A stretch of DNA of 64,000 nt from Agarilytica rhodophyticola (GTDB lineage: Bacteria; Pseudomonadota; Gammaproteobacteria; Pseudomonadales; Cellvibrionaceae), in assembly GCF_002157225.2 (NCBI RefSeq), contig NZ_CP020038.1, forward strand, positions 5,858,501 to 5,922,500, in the 5' to 3' direction. Each line of letters opens with the position of its first letter. Position 1 is the first letter of the stretch. The notes beneath the pieces were generated by a model. It saw only the letters and a program-made list of their open reading frames with translations, was not told the origin of the DNA and ran no database searches. A program made the position numbers and the translations under genes. Positions 47,373 through 56,993 of this stretch are shown here, piece by piece.

Positions 47373-48437
47373 TTAAAAGTCATAACTAAAGCCCGTTGCA
47401 AAAATAATACTTTCTTCGTCATAAAAGTTAATGTTACTCACAGTATTATATGTGCCCACAAAGACTTCGAATGATGTACTATCCCAGTTAAATGGTTCTT
47501 TATAACTAAAGCCTAAAGATAGGTTATAGTTATCGTCTTCTCTCTTACTCTCAAATATCGGATGAATGTAATCAAATTTAGCACTATTAATATCTCCTGA
47601 CATGTAAAAATCTAAGCCCTCGAAAGTATATACAAGTCCAAGATCAATACTGATGGAACTAAATTTATTTGTATTTCCTGCTGCATCCGATTGGAAGTAG
47701 CTTACTCCCCCTTCAATGTATAAACCTTCAGCTAACGAATGAGTTAGCGAAGCTCTTAGCGTACCAAATGTCGTATCACGACGTAGAGAGCTTATTTGTT
47801 TATTATTTAATGGACGCTGGTTAATTCTAGAGTGGAAAGATTGGCCAGCATGATCATTTTCAACTTTTTGTTCTCCAAGTGAAGCACTGATGGATATGGG
47901 AGACCCCATAATATAGTCCGAACCTAACGAAAAAACATTTAAACTCGCATCTGTTTTTTCCAATACACTACCGGTTTTATATGGATCTTGCCATACTTGA
48001 TATAAGCCAGGAATATTTGGAGCAATAGACATCCACATTATCGAATCATTTGAAAATGTATGATAGAAACTCAGAGCTACGAGGCTCTGAGTTTCTATCA
48101 GGCTATTACTGGTAACGCCAGTATCAAAGACTCCAAGAGAAACATGGCTAGTATTTGAGATACTATAATTTATTCGAAGAGTAGGATACATTGTAGCAAA
48201 GTCATAATCTGAAGGCTCGTCACTTAAAGAATCTATTATTTGATCTCCCTCTTCATTTATACTATTTAAAAAAGACTTTCCTTCTCCTGCTAGGATATAA
48301 GTACCTGTAGTACCACTCCAACCTTCTTTTCCGTCTTCACCTAGGATTAATTTAGGAGATTGAGCATTGGCAAGATTTGAAAAAAAACCGATAAAAATAG
48401 TGCTTATTCTAATTAGTGTTAGCTTATCAATATGCAT
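47373..48437 (-). CDS. DUF2860 outer-membrane beta-barrel protein
   Basis: 354 residues with signal peptide (about 1-25, ending NLANAQS). The remainder is amphipathic beta strands ending in a C-terminal phenylalanine (TGFSYDF), as expected for a barrel inserted by BamA. The phrase VWQDPYKTGSVLEKTD fits the DUF2860 family known from Vibrio and Shewanella. A PmrA/QseB-type box with -10 lies 51-84 bases upstream of the start (48505-48521), so the gene is probably controlled by the neighbouring two-component system. Function unknown. Confidence 0.8.
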   Translation of the reverse strand: MHIDKLTLIRISTIFIGFFSNLANAQSPKLILGEDGKEGWSGTTGTYILAGEGKSFLNSINEEGDQIIDSLSDEPSDYDFATMYPTLRINYSISNTSHVSLGVFDTGVTSNSLIETQSLVALSFYHTFSNDSIMWMSIAPNIPGLYQVWQDPYKTGSVLEKTDASLNVFSLGSDYIMGSPISISASLGEQKVENDHAGQSFHSRINQRPLNNKQISSLRRDTTFGTLRASLTHSLAEGLYIEGGVSYFQSDAAGNTNKFSSISIDLGLVYTFEGLDFYMSGDINSAKFDYIHPIFESKREDDNYNLSLGFSYKEPFNWDSTSFEVFVGTYNTVSNINFYDEESIIFATGFSYDF

Positions 48438-48504
48438 TACAATACCTTATTATATTTACAATTAAAGACTTAATATTTTTTATAAATATTTTAAGGCAAA
48501 GGGT

Positions 48505-48521
48505 ATTAAGACAGTCTTAAC
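48505..48521 (-). promoter_or_regulatory. response-regulator box, DUF2860 promoter
   Basis: On the minus strand the box reads GTTAAG-ACTGT-CTTAAT. Exactly 11 bases further on is a -10 element TAAAAT (48488-48493). The arrangement equals that at 49852-49868 and 51892-51908, and the half-sites match the PmrA/QseB type (YTTAAK-N5-YTTAAK). Placed 68 bases before the DUF2860 start. Confidence 0.65.
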
Positions 48522-48525
48522 TAGA

Positions 48526-49797
48526 TTATTTCTTAATTGATAAAAATTCCCGTAACACAAGAACTCGCCATATCCATTCAACTGGCCCCATGTGAAAATA
48601 CTGTAGCCATAGAGCACTGGTTATTATTTGAATTAACCAAACAAATGGAACAATCAAGAGAATTTGCAACCGATCCAATTTTGCGAAAAGCCCCAATCCA
48701 TAACCATAAAAAACAAATCCACAAATTAAGCTCTGTAGTAGATAATTACTTAGAGCTGTGCGACCGATACATTGTATGGCATAGTTTAACCAAGATGGTA
48801 AATACTGAACAAACAACATAAAGGCTAGAATATAGCCGCCCCCTAGCAAGGCGCTACCAATATAATTAAACTGGGTACCGAAAAGAGTAGAATAAAATGC
48901 TTGCCATTGGTGCGTATGGTTTTGCTGTACCCCAAAAATGACAATAGTTATGCCTATAGAAATTAATATAAAGCCTCCTAAGGCAATATATTTTTTCAGT
49001 ACATGCCCTTCAAAAAGCCCTATCTTGTATATAACCATTCCCCACAACATTAATGCACTTACACGCCAGAAACTATAAAGTATAAATAGCCATGTTTGCA
49101 TTTCAAATGCAGCATTAATACGATATAAAAACAAACCAAACCATGGGCCATTTATTGTAAATATTATCTCCTGCAACTCTTGCTGTGAAATTACCCAGTC
49201 TTTTTGTAGCTCAGAGTGTATCACCACTTCGGGAATAGAAAAGCCAATGAATAGACTAAGTATGACAGGAATGAAAAACAGAAAAACACCTAAAAAAATT
49301 AAGAATTTTACTGACTTATTTCCAAACCAAACAACAAAAATGGCGCATAGTGCGTAGCTAACTAAAATATCTCCTTCCCACACAAGATAAGCATGTATCA
49401 AACCAATAAACAATAAGACAAGATTACGCCTTAATAAAAAATATAGTGAACTAACATCTTTACCACTAACTTTAATCGTTTTATTATTATGCGACTTCAT
49501 CATTAACGCCATACTTACACCAAACAACAGAGAAAATATAGTCATAAATTTCTGATCGAAAAAAATATGTGTCAGCATATAGGTGATGCCATTCACACTA
49601 AATAAGTCTGAGCCGTCGTTTCCCCAGGCAAATGGATTGAAATATGCTTGATACGGCATTGCAAAGGATTGGATATTCATAATGAGTATACCCAACAGAG
49701 CAAAGCCACGTAAGCCATCTAGTAGCTCAATGCGCTGCGTATGTACACTGGTTTTTTTATTACTTATATCGGCGTTGTTTTTGGATAAAGAAGCCAT
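48526..49797 (-). CDS. DUF418 (YeiB-like) integral membrane protein
   Basis: 423 residues, with the family opening RIELLDGLRGFALLGILIMNIQSFAMP and the C-terminal DUF418 region (about 245-405) with GRTALSNYLLQSLICGF and GPVEWIWR. About ten hydrophobic helices span the protein. The family is related to acyltransferase-3/heparan acetyltransferase-type membrane proteins, but its role is unknown. It sits between the histidine kinase and the DUF2860 gene; a response-regulator box lies 55 bases upstream (49852-49868). A co-regulated envelope function is likely. Confidence 0.88.
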   Translation of the reverse strand: MASLSKNNADISNKKTSVHTQRIELLDGLRGFALLGILIMNIQSFAMPYQAYFNPFAWGNDGSDLFSVNGITYMLTHIFFDQKFMTIFSLLFGVSMALMMKSHNNKTIKVSGKDVSSLYFLLRRNLVLLFIGLIHAYLVWEGDILVSYALCAIFVVWFGNKSVKFLIFLGVFLFFIPVILSLFIGFSIPEVVIHSELQKDWVISQQELQEIIFTINGPWFGLFLYRINAAFEMQTWLFILYSFWRVSALMLWGMVIYKIGLFEGHVLKKYIALGGFILISIGITIVIFGVQQNHTHQWQAFYSTLFGTQFNYIGSALLGGGYILAFMLFVQYLPSWLNYAIQCIGRTALSNYLLQSLICGFVFYGYGLGLFAKLDRLQILLIVPFVWLIQIITSALWLQYFHMGPVEWIWRVLVLREFLSIKK

Positions 49798-49851
49798 CCT
49801 TTCATTACTCTTAAGTTGTATAAATATGAAGACAACTGTAATAGAAAGGGC

Positions 49852-49868
49852 ATTAAGATAGAGTTAAT
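49852..49868 (-). promoter_or_regulatory. response-regulator box, DUF418 promoter
   Basis: On the minus strand: ATTAAC-TCTAT-CTTAAT, followed after 11 bases by TACAGT (49835-49840) as a weak -10. The CTTAAT half and the following GCCCTTT also occur, with one change, in the DUF2860 promoter (CTTAATACCCTTT). Confidence 0.6.
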
Positions 49869-49879
49869 ATCTTAGAAAG

Positions 49880-51166
49880 CTAGAACCTAACAATAACACT
49901 TACTGAGCTAATATTTTTCTGGAATTTAAATTTCCAGGATAATTTTTGACAAATTCGCTTAACTAATTCCAAGCCAATTCCGAAACTCTGCACTAAAGGT
50001 TGTTTTTCCATATTTTCAGCTATATCTGCATAAGGATTACATATGTGTAGTTCATGTTGAGACAGAGTAATTTCTATATCACCATCAGTGCTATATTGGA
50101 ACGCATTTCTTAACACATTAGAAAATACAATAACAAGAAGTTCCTCTTCAAGATACAGTGAGTCTATTATTTTATTTAGTTTAATATTAATTTTTCGACC
50201 GTGTAATAAATAGCGATTATCATCAATTATTCGATGAATAAGAGATTCAACCTCTATCGTACTTTTATTGATGGGCCGATCAGACTCTCTTGCCAACCAA
50301 AGTAGTGCCGAGGAGAGTTGACGTACATTATTACACGCCTTCAAAGCACGCTTTACCGACTTATTATTCCCTTCACTCTGTAACTCTAACGTGTCTAGAC
50401 TGGCTTGAATTATTCCTAGGGGAGTGCGCAATTCATGGCTCGCATAACGCAAGAACTCTCTTTCTCGCTGATTATAACTTGCAATTTTATCTACACCTTC
50501 ACGCAATTGCAGCGCTAGTTGATTTAACTCTTCGATAGCAAAATCTTCTTTTAATGGAAGATCTGGATTTTTCCCCAAATCAGCAGCCCAGCGATTAAGC
50601 AAAGCCAAGGGTTCACTGGTACGTTGGATTAGCCAGCGAATTAACAAAAATAAAAGCGTAAATATGATAAAGGTAGACCAAAACGACTGTTGTAACGTGG
50701 CGGAAAAAAGACGCGCGGTAATCAACTCAATTTCTTCAGCGTCATGCCGACTCAATAAAAATAAGTCGCCAAACGTCTCATCAAAATGATGCAAAAGGTA
50801 GAAGTACTCCAGTGTACCATCTTCACTTATACGACTAGCCTCAAGTAATTGTCCACTATTAGAAGGTGCATTCTTGTTGCTTTCTTCATTAAATAGATGT
50901 CGTATCACGATGGGAATATCAGACCAACGGCGATAAGCGCCTTGTGTGTCTGTGCGAGGCAGAGGCAAGTCTGGAGATATTAATGATTTTTTAACAATGG
51001 ACTCAGCTTCTAACTGTACGAGATTTCGAGTGGTACTTTCGATGGCGTGAAAAGAAAAAATAACGAGCAACATCAAGCTTGCAAAAAACAAAGCGCAGCC
51101 CAACAGCATAAGCTGCCAACGTACTTGCTGAGATATACTTTTAATTTGTGTTGTTTTAGGCTTCAT
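49880..51166 (-). CDS. sensor histidine kinase, QseC/PmrB-type
   Basis: 428 residues. Membrane helices at about 19-37 and 163-183 bracket a periplasmic sensor region of ~125 residues. A HAMP-like segment follows, then the phospho-acceptor helix (LRYASHELRTPLGIIQASLD, His near 245) and an ATP-binding domain. The N-box (VFSNVLRNAFQYS) is intact, and the G2 region reads FGIGLELVKRI. The G1 region is unusual: it reads CNPYADI instead of DNGPGI, a common shortening in this subgroup. It overlaps the response regulator stop by 11 bases, so they form one system. Signal unknown. Confidence 0.9.
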   Translation of the reverse strand: MKPKTTQIKSISQQVRWQLMLLGCALFFASLMLLVIFSFHAIESTTRNLVQLEAESIVKKSLISPDLPLPRTDTQGAYRRWSDIPIVIRHLFNEESNKNAPSNSGQLLEASRISEDGTLEYFYLLHHFDETFGDLFLLSRHDAEEIELITARLFSATLQQSFWSTFIIFTLLFLLIRWLIQRTSEPLALLNRWAADLGKNPDLPLKEDFAIEELNQLALQLREGVDKIASYNQREREFLRYASHELRTPLGIIQASLDTLELQSEGNNKSVKRALKACNNVRQLSSALLWLARESDRPINKSTIEVESLIHRIIDDNRYLLHGRKINIKLNKIIDSLYLEEELLVIVFSNVLRNAFQYSTDGDIEITLSQHELHICNPYADIAENMEKQPLVQSFGIGLELVKRICQKLSWKFKFQKNISSVSVIVRF

Positions 51167-51824
51167 CTCTCAATACCAAACCGACACCAACTAGAGTGTG
51201 AATTAACGACTTTTTATAAGGTTTGTCGACGGCTTTACGCAATTGATGCAGTTGAACATTGAAATTACTGGTATCCACATCACCGTCAGGCCAAAGATAA
51301 TCCTCAAGTTCAACCCTGGACACTACATTGGGACTTCTAGCTGCTAGAAATGCCAGAATTTTCCATCCCGTGGGGGTAAGTTTTAATTCATCGCCAGCAC
51401 GACAGGCACGATGCTCTTTTAGATAAAGTGTTAAATCACCCACTGAAATACTTTCTTTAATCGGATTATTGCGCCGATAAAGCGCCTGCAAACGTGCCCA
51501 CAATAGAGGCATCGCACATGGTTTTACGACATAATCATCAACACCCGCATGAAAACCTTCGAGCTGTTCGGTATCTGTATCACAAGCGGTCAACATAAGA
51601 ATAGGAGTATGACAGCCCTCAGCTCGTAACTGTTGGCAGACGCCAAAGCCATTTATCTTAGGGAGCATCAAATCAAGCACGATCACGTCAAAGTTAACTT
51701 CTCTGGCAAGGCTCAACCCCATTGCACCATGATAAGCGAAATCACACTGAGCCCCTTTAAGCTCTAGAAAATCAGCCATAGCTGCTGCTAATTCAGCATC
51801 ATCATCAATAATCAATACGCGCAT
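51156..51824 (-). CDS. OmpR-family response regulator, QseB/PmrA-type
   Basis: 222 residues from the ATG at 51824, which gives the canonical start MRVLIIDDDAEL; the open frame runs back to 51869 without support. Receiver domain with Asp51 region VIVLDLMLPKINGF, Thr in MLTACD and Lys in YVVKPCAM; winged-helix DNA-binding domain (about 128-220) ending LRKAVDKPYKKSLIHTLVGVGLVL. Its own promoter carries a box (51892-51908) shared with two downstream genes, which points to autoregulation and a local regulon. Confidence 0.93.
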   Translation of the reverse strand: MRVLIIDDDAELAAAMADFLELKGAQCDFAYHGAMGLSLAREVNFDVIVLDLMLPKINGFGVCQQLRAEGCHTPILMLTACDTDTEQLEGFHAGVDDYVVKPCAMPLLWARLQALYRRNNPIKESISVGDLTLYLKEHRACRAGDELKLTPTGWKILAFLAARSPNVVSRVELEDYLWPDGDVDTSNFNVQLHQLRKAVDKPYKKSLIHTLVGVGLVLRDEA

Positions 51825-51891
51825 AGTCACCGTTGTTGTAAACACCCATAAAACTAATGTTATCGTCATTGTTGATTATAGCGATATCGAC

Positions 51892-51908
51892 ATTAAGATA
51901 ATATTTAT
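51892..51908 (-). promoter_or_regulatory. response-regulator box, two-component promoter
   Basis: On the minus strand: ATAAAT-ATTAT-CTTAAT, then 11 bases, then a perfect TATAAT (51875-51880). The upstream half-site is the most divergent of the three. Box-to-start distance to the response regulator is 68 bases. Confidence 0.6.
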
Positions 51909-52057
51909 GAGTTATGCAGCTTGGATTGATTGTTATTGAGACTAATATACGCTAAGGGGTTTATAGGTTGTTGTATGTGTAGGGGACAATTGTATTTGCA
52001 GGTATACTCTTACTATATTTTTCTAACGCCCATTATCCATATAACAACAATTGAATC

Positions 52058-54619
52058 GTGAAACCAAGCTCTGCTGAATTACCCATCCATAGCGTTTTAG
52101 CTGATATCAAAGATACATTAAGACAGCGCCATGAACTGATACTCCAGGCTGCCCCAGGGGCGGGTAAGACAACAGTTGTCCCTTTAGCTTTACTTGATGA
52201 ACCATGGCTAAAAGGGCAGCAAATTATTATGTTGCAGCCCCGCCGCGTAGCCGCGCGAGCGACGGCGGAGCGTATGGCCCAACTCTTAGGAGAAGCACCA
52301 GGAAAACGTGTGGGCTATCAGATACGGCAAGAAACACAAGTAAGTGGCGACACCAGGATTATAGTGATGACAGAAGGTGTTCTAACCCGTCGAATACAAG
52401 CAGATCCCTCCCTTAGTGGTGTCGGCCTTTTAATATTTGATGAATTTCATGAACGTAACCTTGATGCGGACTTAGCACTAACACTCTGTCGTGAGGGTCG
52501 CTCGATTTTCCGCGAACAAACTCAGCCACTTAAACTATTGATCATGTCCGCCACTCTAGATGGAATGGATATTTCTTCTTTTCTAGATAAGGCCCCCGTG
52601 ATTGCCAGTAAAGGGAAAAACTACCCTGTAGAATTTCTGTACAGCTCAAAAGTTGTTAACACCGGCAACCTCATCGAAAGCATTAGCGACACAATATACC
52701 GAAGTACCCAGGAACATGAGGGAAATATATTAGTATTTTTACCTGGTGTAAGAGAAATCAATGCAGTCAGCGATTATATAAGCACTAAACTTCCAGCAAA
52801 TATAGATATTTTCCCTTTGCATGGAGGCTTGAACACACAGGAACAAAGAAAAGCGATAATGCCTCCCACTGTTACAAAGGACGGGAGGATCAAACGCAAG
52901 ATAGTACTAGCCACAGATATCGCTGAAACTAGCTTAACAATTGAAGGGGTTCATATTGTCGTCGACTCAGGCTATGCTCGGTCACCTATTTATGATCCTA
53001 ACACCGGCCTAACTCGCTTGCGAACTCACCGCATCTCTCAAGCATCAAGTATACAAAGAGCCGGTAGAGCAGGACGTTTAGGCCCAGGAGTATGTTATCG
53101 GCTATGGCCACAAAGCCAACAGCACACACTCTCAGAGCAACGCTCGCCAGAGATTTTGCAAACAGATTTAAGTGCTCTGGCATTGCAATTACTGCAATGG
53201 GGTGTGCACCACCCAGATGAAATAGAATGGCTTACGCCTCCCCCAGAAGGTACATTTCAACAAGCAATTTCCTTGTTAGCGTCTTTAGGTGCCTTACAGG
53301 GTACGTCAGCCCTAGATGAGAGTCATACATTGCAGCTAAGTGAACACGGCAAAGCGATGGCAATTCTACCTGTACACCCACGTCTGGCACATATGTTGTT
53401 GACTGCAGCTAAACATGATCTGTTAAAGCTAGGTTGCGATATCGCTGCGTTACTCTCTGAGCGAGATACTCTGTCTGGAGTAGGTGCCGATTTAGCAATA
53501 CGAATAGACATGATAAACGATATTGGCCAATGCCCTAATAGCCATAAATTGTGGTTAACAAGAATAAGGAAACAGAGTAAACAGTTTCAGTCGCTCTTAA
53601 AAAGTATCACGATAAAGAGACCAATAAATGAAACACCGGAGACAGGAACAGACCTAGGCTTTTTATTGGGATCTGCCTTTCCTGATCGTATTGCTAGACG
53701 TCAAGAGCAATCGGGTAGCTACAAGTTGAGTAATGGACGCTCTGCAAAGCTGTTTACTAGTGATTCTCTGAACAGTGTTCCCTGGTTAGTTGCTGTGGAT
53801 TTAGGAGGCAGAAGAGAACAAAAAGAAGATACTATATTTTTAGCGGCAAAGATTGAAAAAAATCTATTTAACAGCCACCTCAAGCACGTCACTAAGACTG
53901 AGGATGTTGCCAAGTGGGATACTAAGCTGGGACGCTTCATAGCACAGACAGAGACGCGTATCGGCAGTTTAATATTACGTTCGCAATCATTAACAAATAT
54001 TGAACCTGAGCAAATCGTCAATGCATTAATACAATTTATTCGCCAGAATGGATTAGATACACTCTCATGGGCGAAGCGAGACAGACAATGGCAAGCGCGA
54101 ATACAATTGTTACGTGTTCACGATACAAGTCATAATTGGCCCGACGTTTCTAACCAGCAATTGCTGCATTCTTTAGACGTGTGGCTACGGCCCTTTTTGT
54201 CAGGCATCAGCTCTCTCGATGAACTGCGTCGCTTAGAACTGAGCCCGATACTCACAACCATGATGGACTGGACTTTACAACAACAAATGGATAAGTTAGT
54301 ACCGCAGACAATTACAGCACCCTCAGGCTCGCATATCCCGATAGACTACTTGCAGTCGCCACCCGTATTGTCAGTAAAATTGCAAGAGATGTTTGGTTGT
54401 ATGCAAACGCCAGCAATCATCAATTCAAAAGTTCCGTTAATGGTGCATTTATTGTCACCTGCAAGGAGACCTGTTCAAGTAACACAAGATTTAGCCGGTT
54501 TTTGGCAAAACACGTATCAACAAGTAAAAAAGGAACTCAAAGGGCGCTATCCTAAACACCCGTGGCCAGATGACCCACTCAATGCAAAGGCTACACGCTT
54601 TACTAAAAAACATATTTAA
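52058..54619 (+). CDS. hrpB: ATP-dependent helicase HrpB
   Basis: 853 residues, the family's usual size. DEAH-type helicase motifs in order: QAAPGAGKTT (Walker A, near 32), QPRRVAARA, FDEFHERN (DEFH in place of DEAH, as usual in HrpB), SATLDG, and QRAGRAGRLGPG (motif VI). The HrpB-specific C-terminal region follows (about 500-850, ending PVQVTQDLAGFWQNTYQQVKKELKGRYPKHPWPDDP). Biological role is poorly known. The start is GTG, with an 11-bp ATP-dependent reading alternative not evident. Monocistronic or followed by the ABC transporter 64 bases on. Confidence 0.95.
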   Translation: MKPSSAELPIHSVLADIKDTLRQRHELILQAAPGAGKTTVVPLALLDEPWLKGQQIIMLQPRRVAARATAERMAQLLGEAPGKRVGYQIRQETQVSGDTRIIVMTEGVLTRRIQADPSLSGVGLLIFDEFHERNLDADLALTLCREGRSIFREQTQPLKLLIMSATLDGMDISSFLDKAPVIASKGKNYPVEFLYSSKVVNTGNLIESISDTIYRSTQEHEGNILVFLPGVREINAVSDYISTKLPANIDIFPLHGGLNTQEQRKAIMPPTVTKDGRIKRKIVLATDIAETSLTIEGVHIVVDSGYARSPIYDPNTGLTRLRTHRISQASSIQRAGRAGRLGPGVCYRLWPQSQQHTLSEQRSPEILQTDLSALALQLLQWGVHHPDEIEWLTPPPEGTFQQAISLLASLGALQGTSALDESHTLQLSEHGKAMAILPVHPRLAHMLLTAAKHDLLKLGCDIAALLSERDTLSGVGADLAIRIDMINDIGQCPNSHKLWLTRIRKQSKQFQSLLKSITIKRPINETPETGTDLGFLLGSAFPDRIARRQEQSGSYKLSNGRSAKLFTSDSLNSVPWLVAVDLGGRREQKEDTIFLAAKIEKNLFNSHLKHVTKTEDVAKWDTKLGRFIAQTETRIGSLILRSQSLTNIEPEQIVNALIQFIRQNGLDTLSWAKRDRQWQARIQLLRVHDTSHNWPDVSNQQLLHSLDVWLRPFLSGISSLDELRRLELSPILTTMMDWTLQQQMDKLVPQTITAPSGSHIPIDYLQSPPVLSVKLQEMFGCMQTPAIINSKVPLMVHLLSPARRPVQVTQDLAGFWQNTYQQVKKELKGRYPKHPWPDDPLNAKATRFTKKHI

Positions 54620-54683
54620 AAACTAGCATCAGAATTACCCAGCACTTTCCAAGCAACTATAACCTTTTATTCAAGTCTTAATT

Positions 54684-56516
54684 ATGTACGCTTTTTTCGA
54701 AAGATTAATACAGCCTTTTCCTGATAAAAAGGTCACTAGACCACCGACAACTCTCTATGCCTTTTGCCGTTATTATGTTCGCGGTAGCGAGCCTTATATT
54801 ATATTGATGGCAATATTAACCTGCACTATTGCCTTGATTGAAGTATCGCTATTTGGCTTTTTAGGGCAACTAGTCGACCTTCTTTCAAGCAACACGCCAG
54901 AACAATTGTTCGAGAAGTCCGGCAATAAACTATTGCTGATGGGCTTTATGGTGCTAGTAGGATTACCCTTGGTAGTGCTATTTCAGTCAACCATAATTCA
55001 TCAGTCTATTCTCGGTAATTTTCCCATGGCCGTGCGCTGGTTAGCACATCGTTACTTGCTTGACCAAAGCGTTGGATTTTACCAAAACGAATTCGCAGGA
55101 CGCTTGGCGACTAAAGTTATGCAGACCGCTTTAGCGGTTCGAGAGTCAGTGATGAAGTTACTCGATGTAGGGCTTTATGTTGCTGTATATTTTACTGGTA
55201 TCGTCGTTTTAGTCGCGGTACTTGATTGGCGATTGGTCGTCCCTTTTATATTCTGGTTTGCAAGCTACACCTTGCTATTGCGTTATTTCCTCCCCCGCTT
55301 AAAAACCACCTCGTCCATTCAGGCCGATGCGCGCTCAAATATGACTGGACGGCTAGTGGATACCTATACCAATATCACTACTGTAAAGTTATTTTCTCAT
55401 TCCTTTCGAGAATCCACATATGCCCGTGAAGGTATGGAAGAATTTTTAGGTACAGTGCACCCCCAAATGCGTTTGGCCACATCTCTTAGCGTTGCAGTTT
55501 GGTTCGCTAACTGTCTGTTAGCATTTTCAGTGTCAGCACTTTCTATTTGGCTGTGGACACAAAACACTATCAGCACGGGTTCGATAGCTGCTGCTATAGG
55601 ACTAATACTGCGCTTATTTGGAATGTCACAGTGGATTATGTGGGAAGTGTCTGCACTGTTTGAGAATATTGGCACCGTGCAAGATGGAATGAATACCCTA
55701 ACAGTAAGCCGTCAAGTGCAAGATAAACCCAATGCCCCCCAACTAAAAATAGATCACTCTCAAGGCATAAAATTTCATGATATTCGCTTCTATTATGGCA
55801 CTAAAGAGAAAGTCATTGATAACTTTTCCTTACATATTAGACCAGGTGAAAAAATTGGCTTGGTGGGCCGCTCCGGTGCAGGAAAATCGACACTGGTAAA
55901 TCTTCTTTTACGTTTTTATGACGTCGAAGGAGGAAGTATTAGTGTAGATGGACAGAATATTGCCGATGTTACACAGCAAAGTTTACGCTCACATATTGGT
56001 ATGGTGACTCAGGACACATCATTACTACACCGTTCTATTAGAGATAATCTCCTTTATGGAAAGCCAGATGCAAGTGAAGAAGATATGATTGAAGCAGCCA
56101 AAAAAGCACAAGCCCATGACTTTATTATGGGCTTGGTCGATGCTCAAAATCGTAGAGGATATGATGCTCACGCAGGAGAAAGAGGTGTAAAACTGTCGGG
56201 GGGACAACGACAGCGCATCGCCATTGCCAGAGTTCTATTAAAAGATGCACCGATACTTATTCTTGATGAGGCAACTTCAGCGCTAGACTCAGAAGTAGAA
56301 CAGGCAATACAAGGCAATCTTAATAGCCTTATGGAAAACAAAACAGTGATTGCTATTGCGCATCGCTTATCAACTATTGCAGCACTTGATAGGTTAGTAG
56401 TTATCGATAATGGAAAAATTGTAGAGCAGGGATCACACCGAGAACTTATTGCACGCTCAGGTATCTATGCACAATTATGGTCTCATCAATCAGGAGGTTT
56501 TTTGGGGGAATCATAA
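54684..56516 (+). CDS. ABC exporter, fused membrane and ATPase domains
   Basis: 610 residues. Transmembrane domain of six helices (about 35-340) followed by an ATPase domain (about 370-605) with Walker A GRSGAGKSTL, Q-loop GMVTQDTSL, signature LSGGQRQRIAI, Walker B ILILDEATS and the switch His in IAIAHRLSTI. All catalytic residues are present, so the half-transporter should be an active homodimeric exporter. Subfamily resembles MsbA/multidrug-type exporters; substrate is not predictable. A strong terminator follows at 56541-56582. Confidence 0.93.
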   Translation: MYAFFERLIQPFPDKKVTRPPTTLYAFCRYYVRGSEPYIILMAILTCTIALIEVSLFGFLGQLVDLLSSNTPEQLFEKSGNKLLLMGFMVLVGLPLVVLFQSTIIHQSILGNFPMAVRWLAHRYLLDQSVGFYQNEFAGRLATKVMQTALAVRESVMKLLDVGLYVAVYFTGIVVLVAVLDWRLVVPFIFWFASYTLLLRYFLPRLKTTSSIQADARSNMTGRLVDTYTNITTVKLFSHSFRESTYAREGMEEFLGTVHPQMRLATSLSVAVWFANCLLAFSVSALSIWLWTQNTISTGSIAAAIGLILRLFGMSQWIMWEVSALFENIGTVQDGMNTLTVSRQVQDKPNAPQLKIDHSQGIKFHDIRFYYGTKEKVIDNFSLHIRPGEKIGLVGRSGAGKSTLVNLLLRFYDVEGGSISVDGQNIADVTQQSLRSHIGMVTQDTSLLHRSIRDNLLYGKPDASEEDMIEAAKKAQAHDFIMGLVDAQNRRGYDAHAGERGVKLSGGQRQRIAIARVLLKDAPILILDEATSALDSEVEQAIQGNLNSLMENKTVIAIAHRLSTIAALDRLVVIDNGKIVEQGSHRELIARSGIYAQLWSHQSGGFLGES

Positions 56517-56540
56517 ATACTTATGGAATAAGCCTATAAA

Positions 56541-56582
56541 AAATAGGTATTAGACCCTGTTATCAGAGTCTAATACCTATTT
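56541..56582 (+). terminator. strong hairpin terminator after the ABC exporter
   Basis: 15-bp perfect stem AAATAGGTATTAGAC / GTCTAATACCTATTT with a 12-base loop, 24 bases after the stop. The stem ends in T-rich sequence on the 3' side and A-rich on the 5' side, so it is also usable in reverse. Confidence 0.85.
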
Positions 56583-56993
56583 ATTCACTAGTGTCATTGG
56601 TGAATCCCCATCCCGGTAACAAATGCGCTTTCGCTATCATATAATTACATCGCCTGAGTATTCTATTTACATTACTTTACTGGTCTGCCTCAGTAAAAGA
56701 TCATCAAAATAAAGCAAAAAGTTACGAAACTTTGTGTTTATATATGCATTTACTACGTAATATTACAGGTACATTTAGACCAAAAAGCTATTCCGGTCTC
56801 AAAACAGACAAATAATGTAACAACTTGCCTTGAATAGTCTATTATTCAAGGAGATATGTTTAGATTGCTCCAAACCTTTTAAAAAATTTGACATATCCGC
56901 ACAAAAAAGTACATTTACTTAACATATTCACTTCGTGGTTTTAACCGACTATGCCAATAACATACAATCACGCTTTACCAAGGAGTTCTTGAT
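56583..56993. other. intergenic region before the AraC-type gene
   Basis: About 410 AT-rich bases that hold the AraC-type regulator promoter. No further gene, RNA or operator is evident. Confidence 0.4.

Noticed and set aside
48061-48110. Inverted repeat (CTCAGAG ... CTCTGAG) inside the DUF2860 gene
   Set aside because: Lies in coding sequence of a supported gene and has no associated regulatory context.
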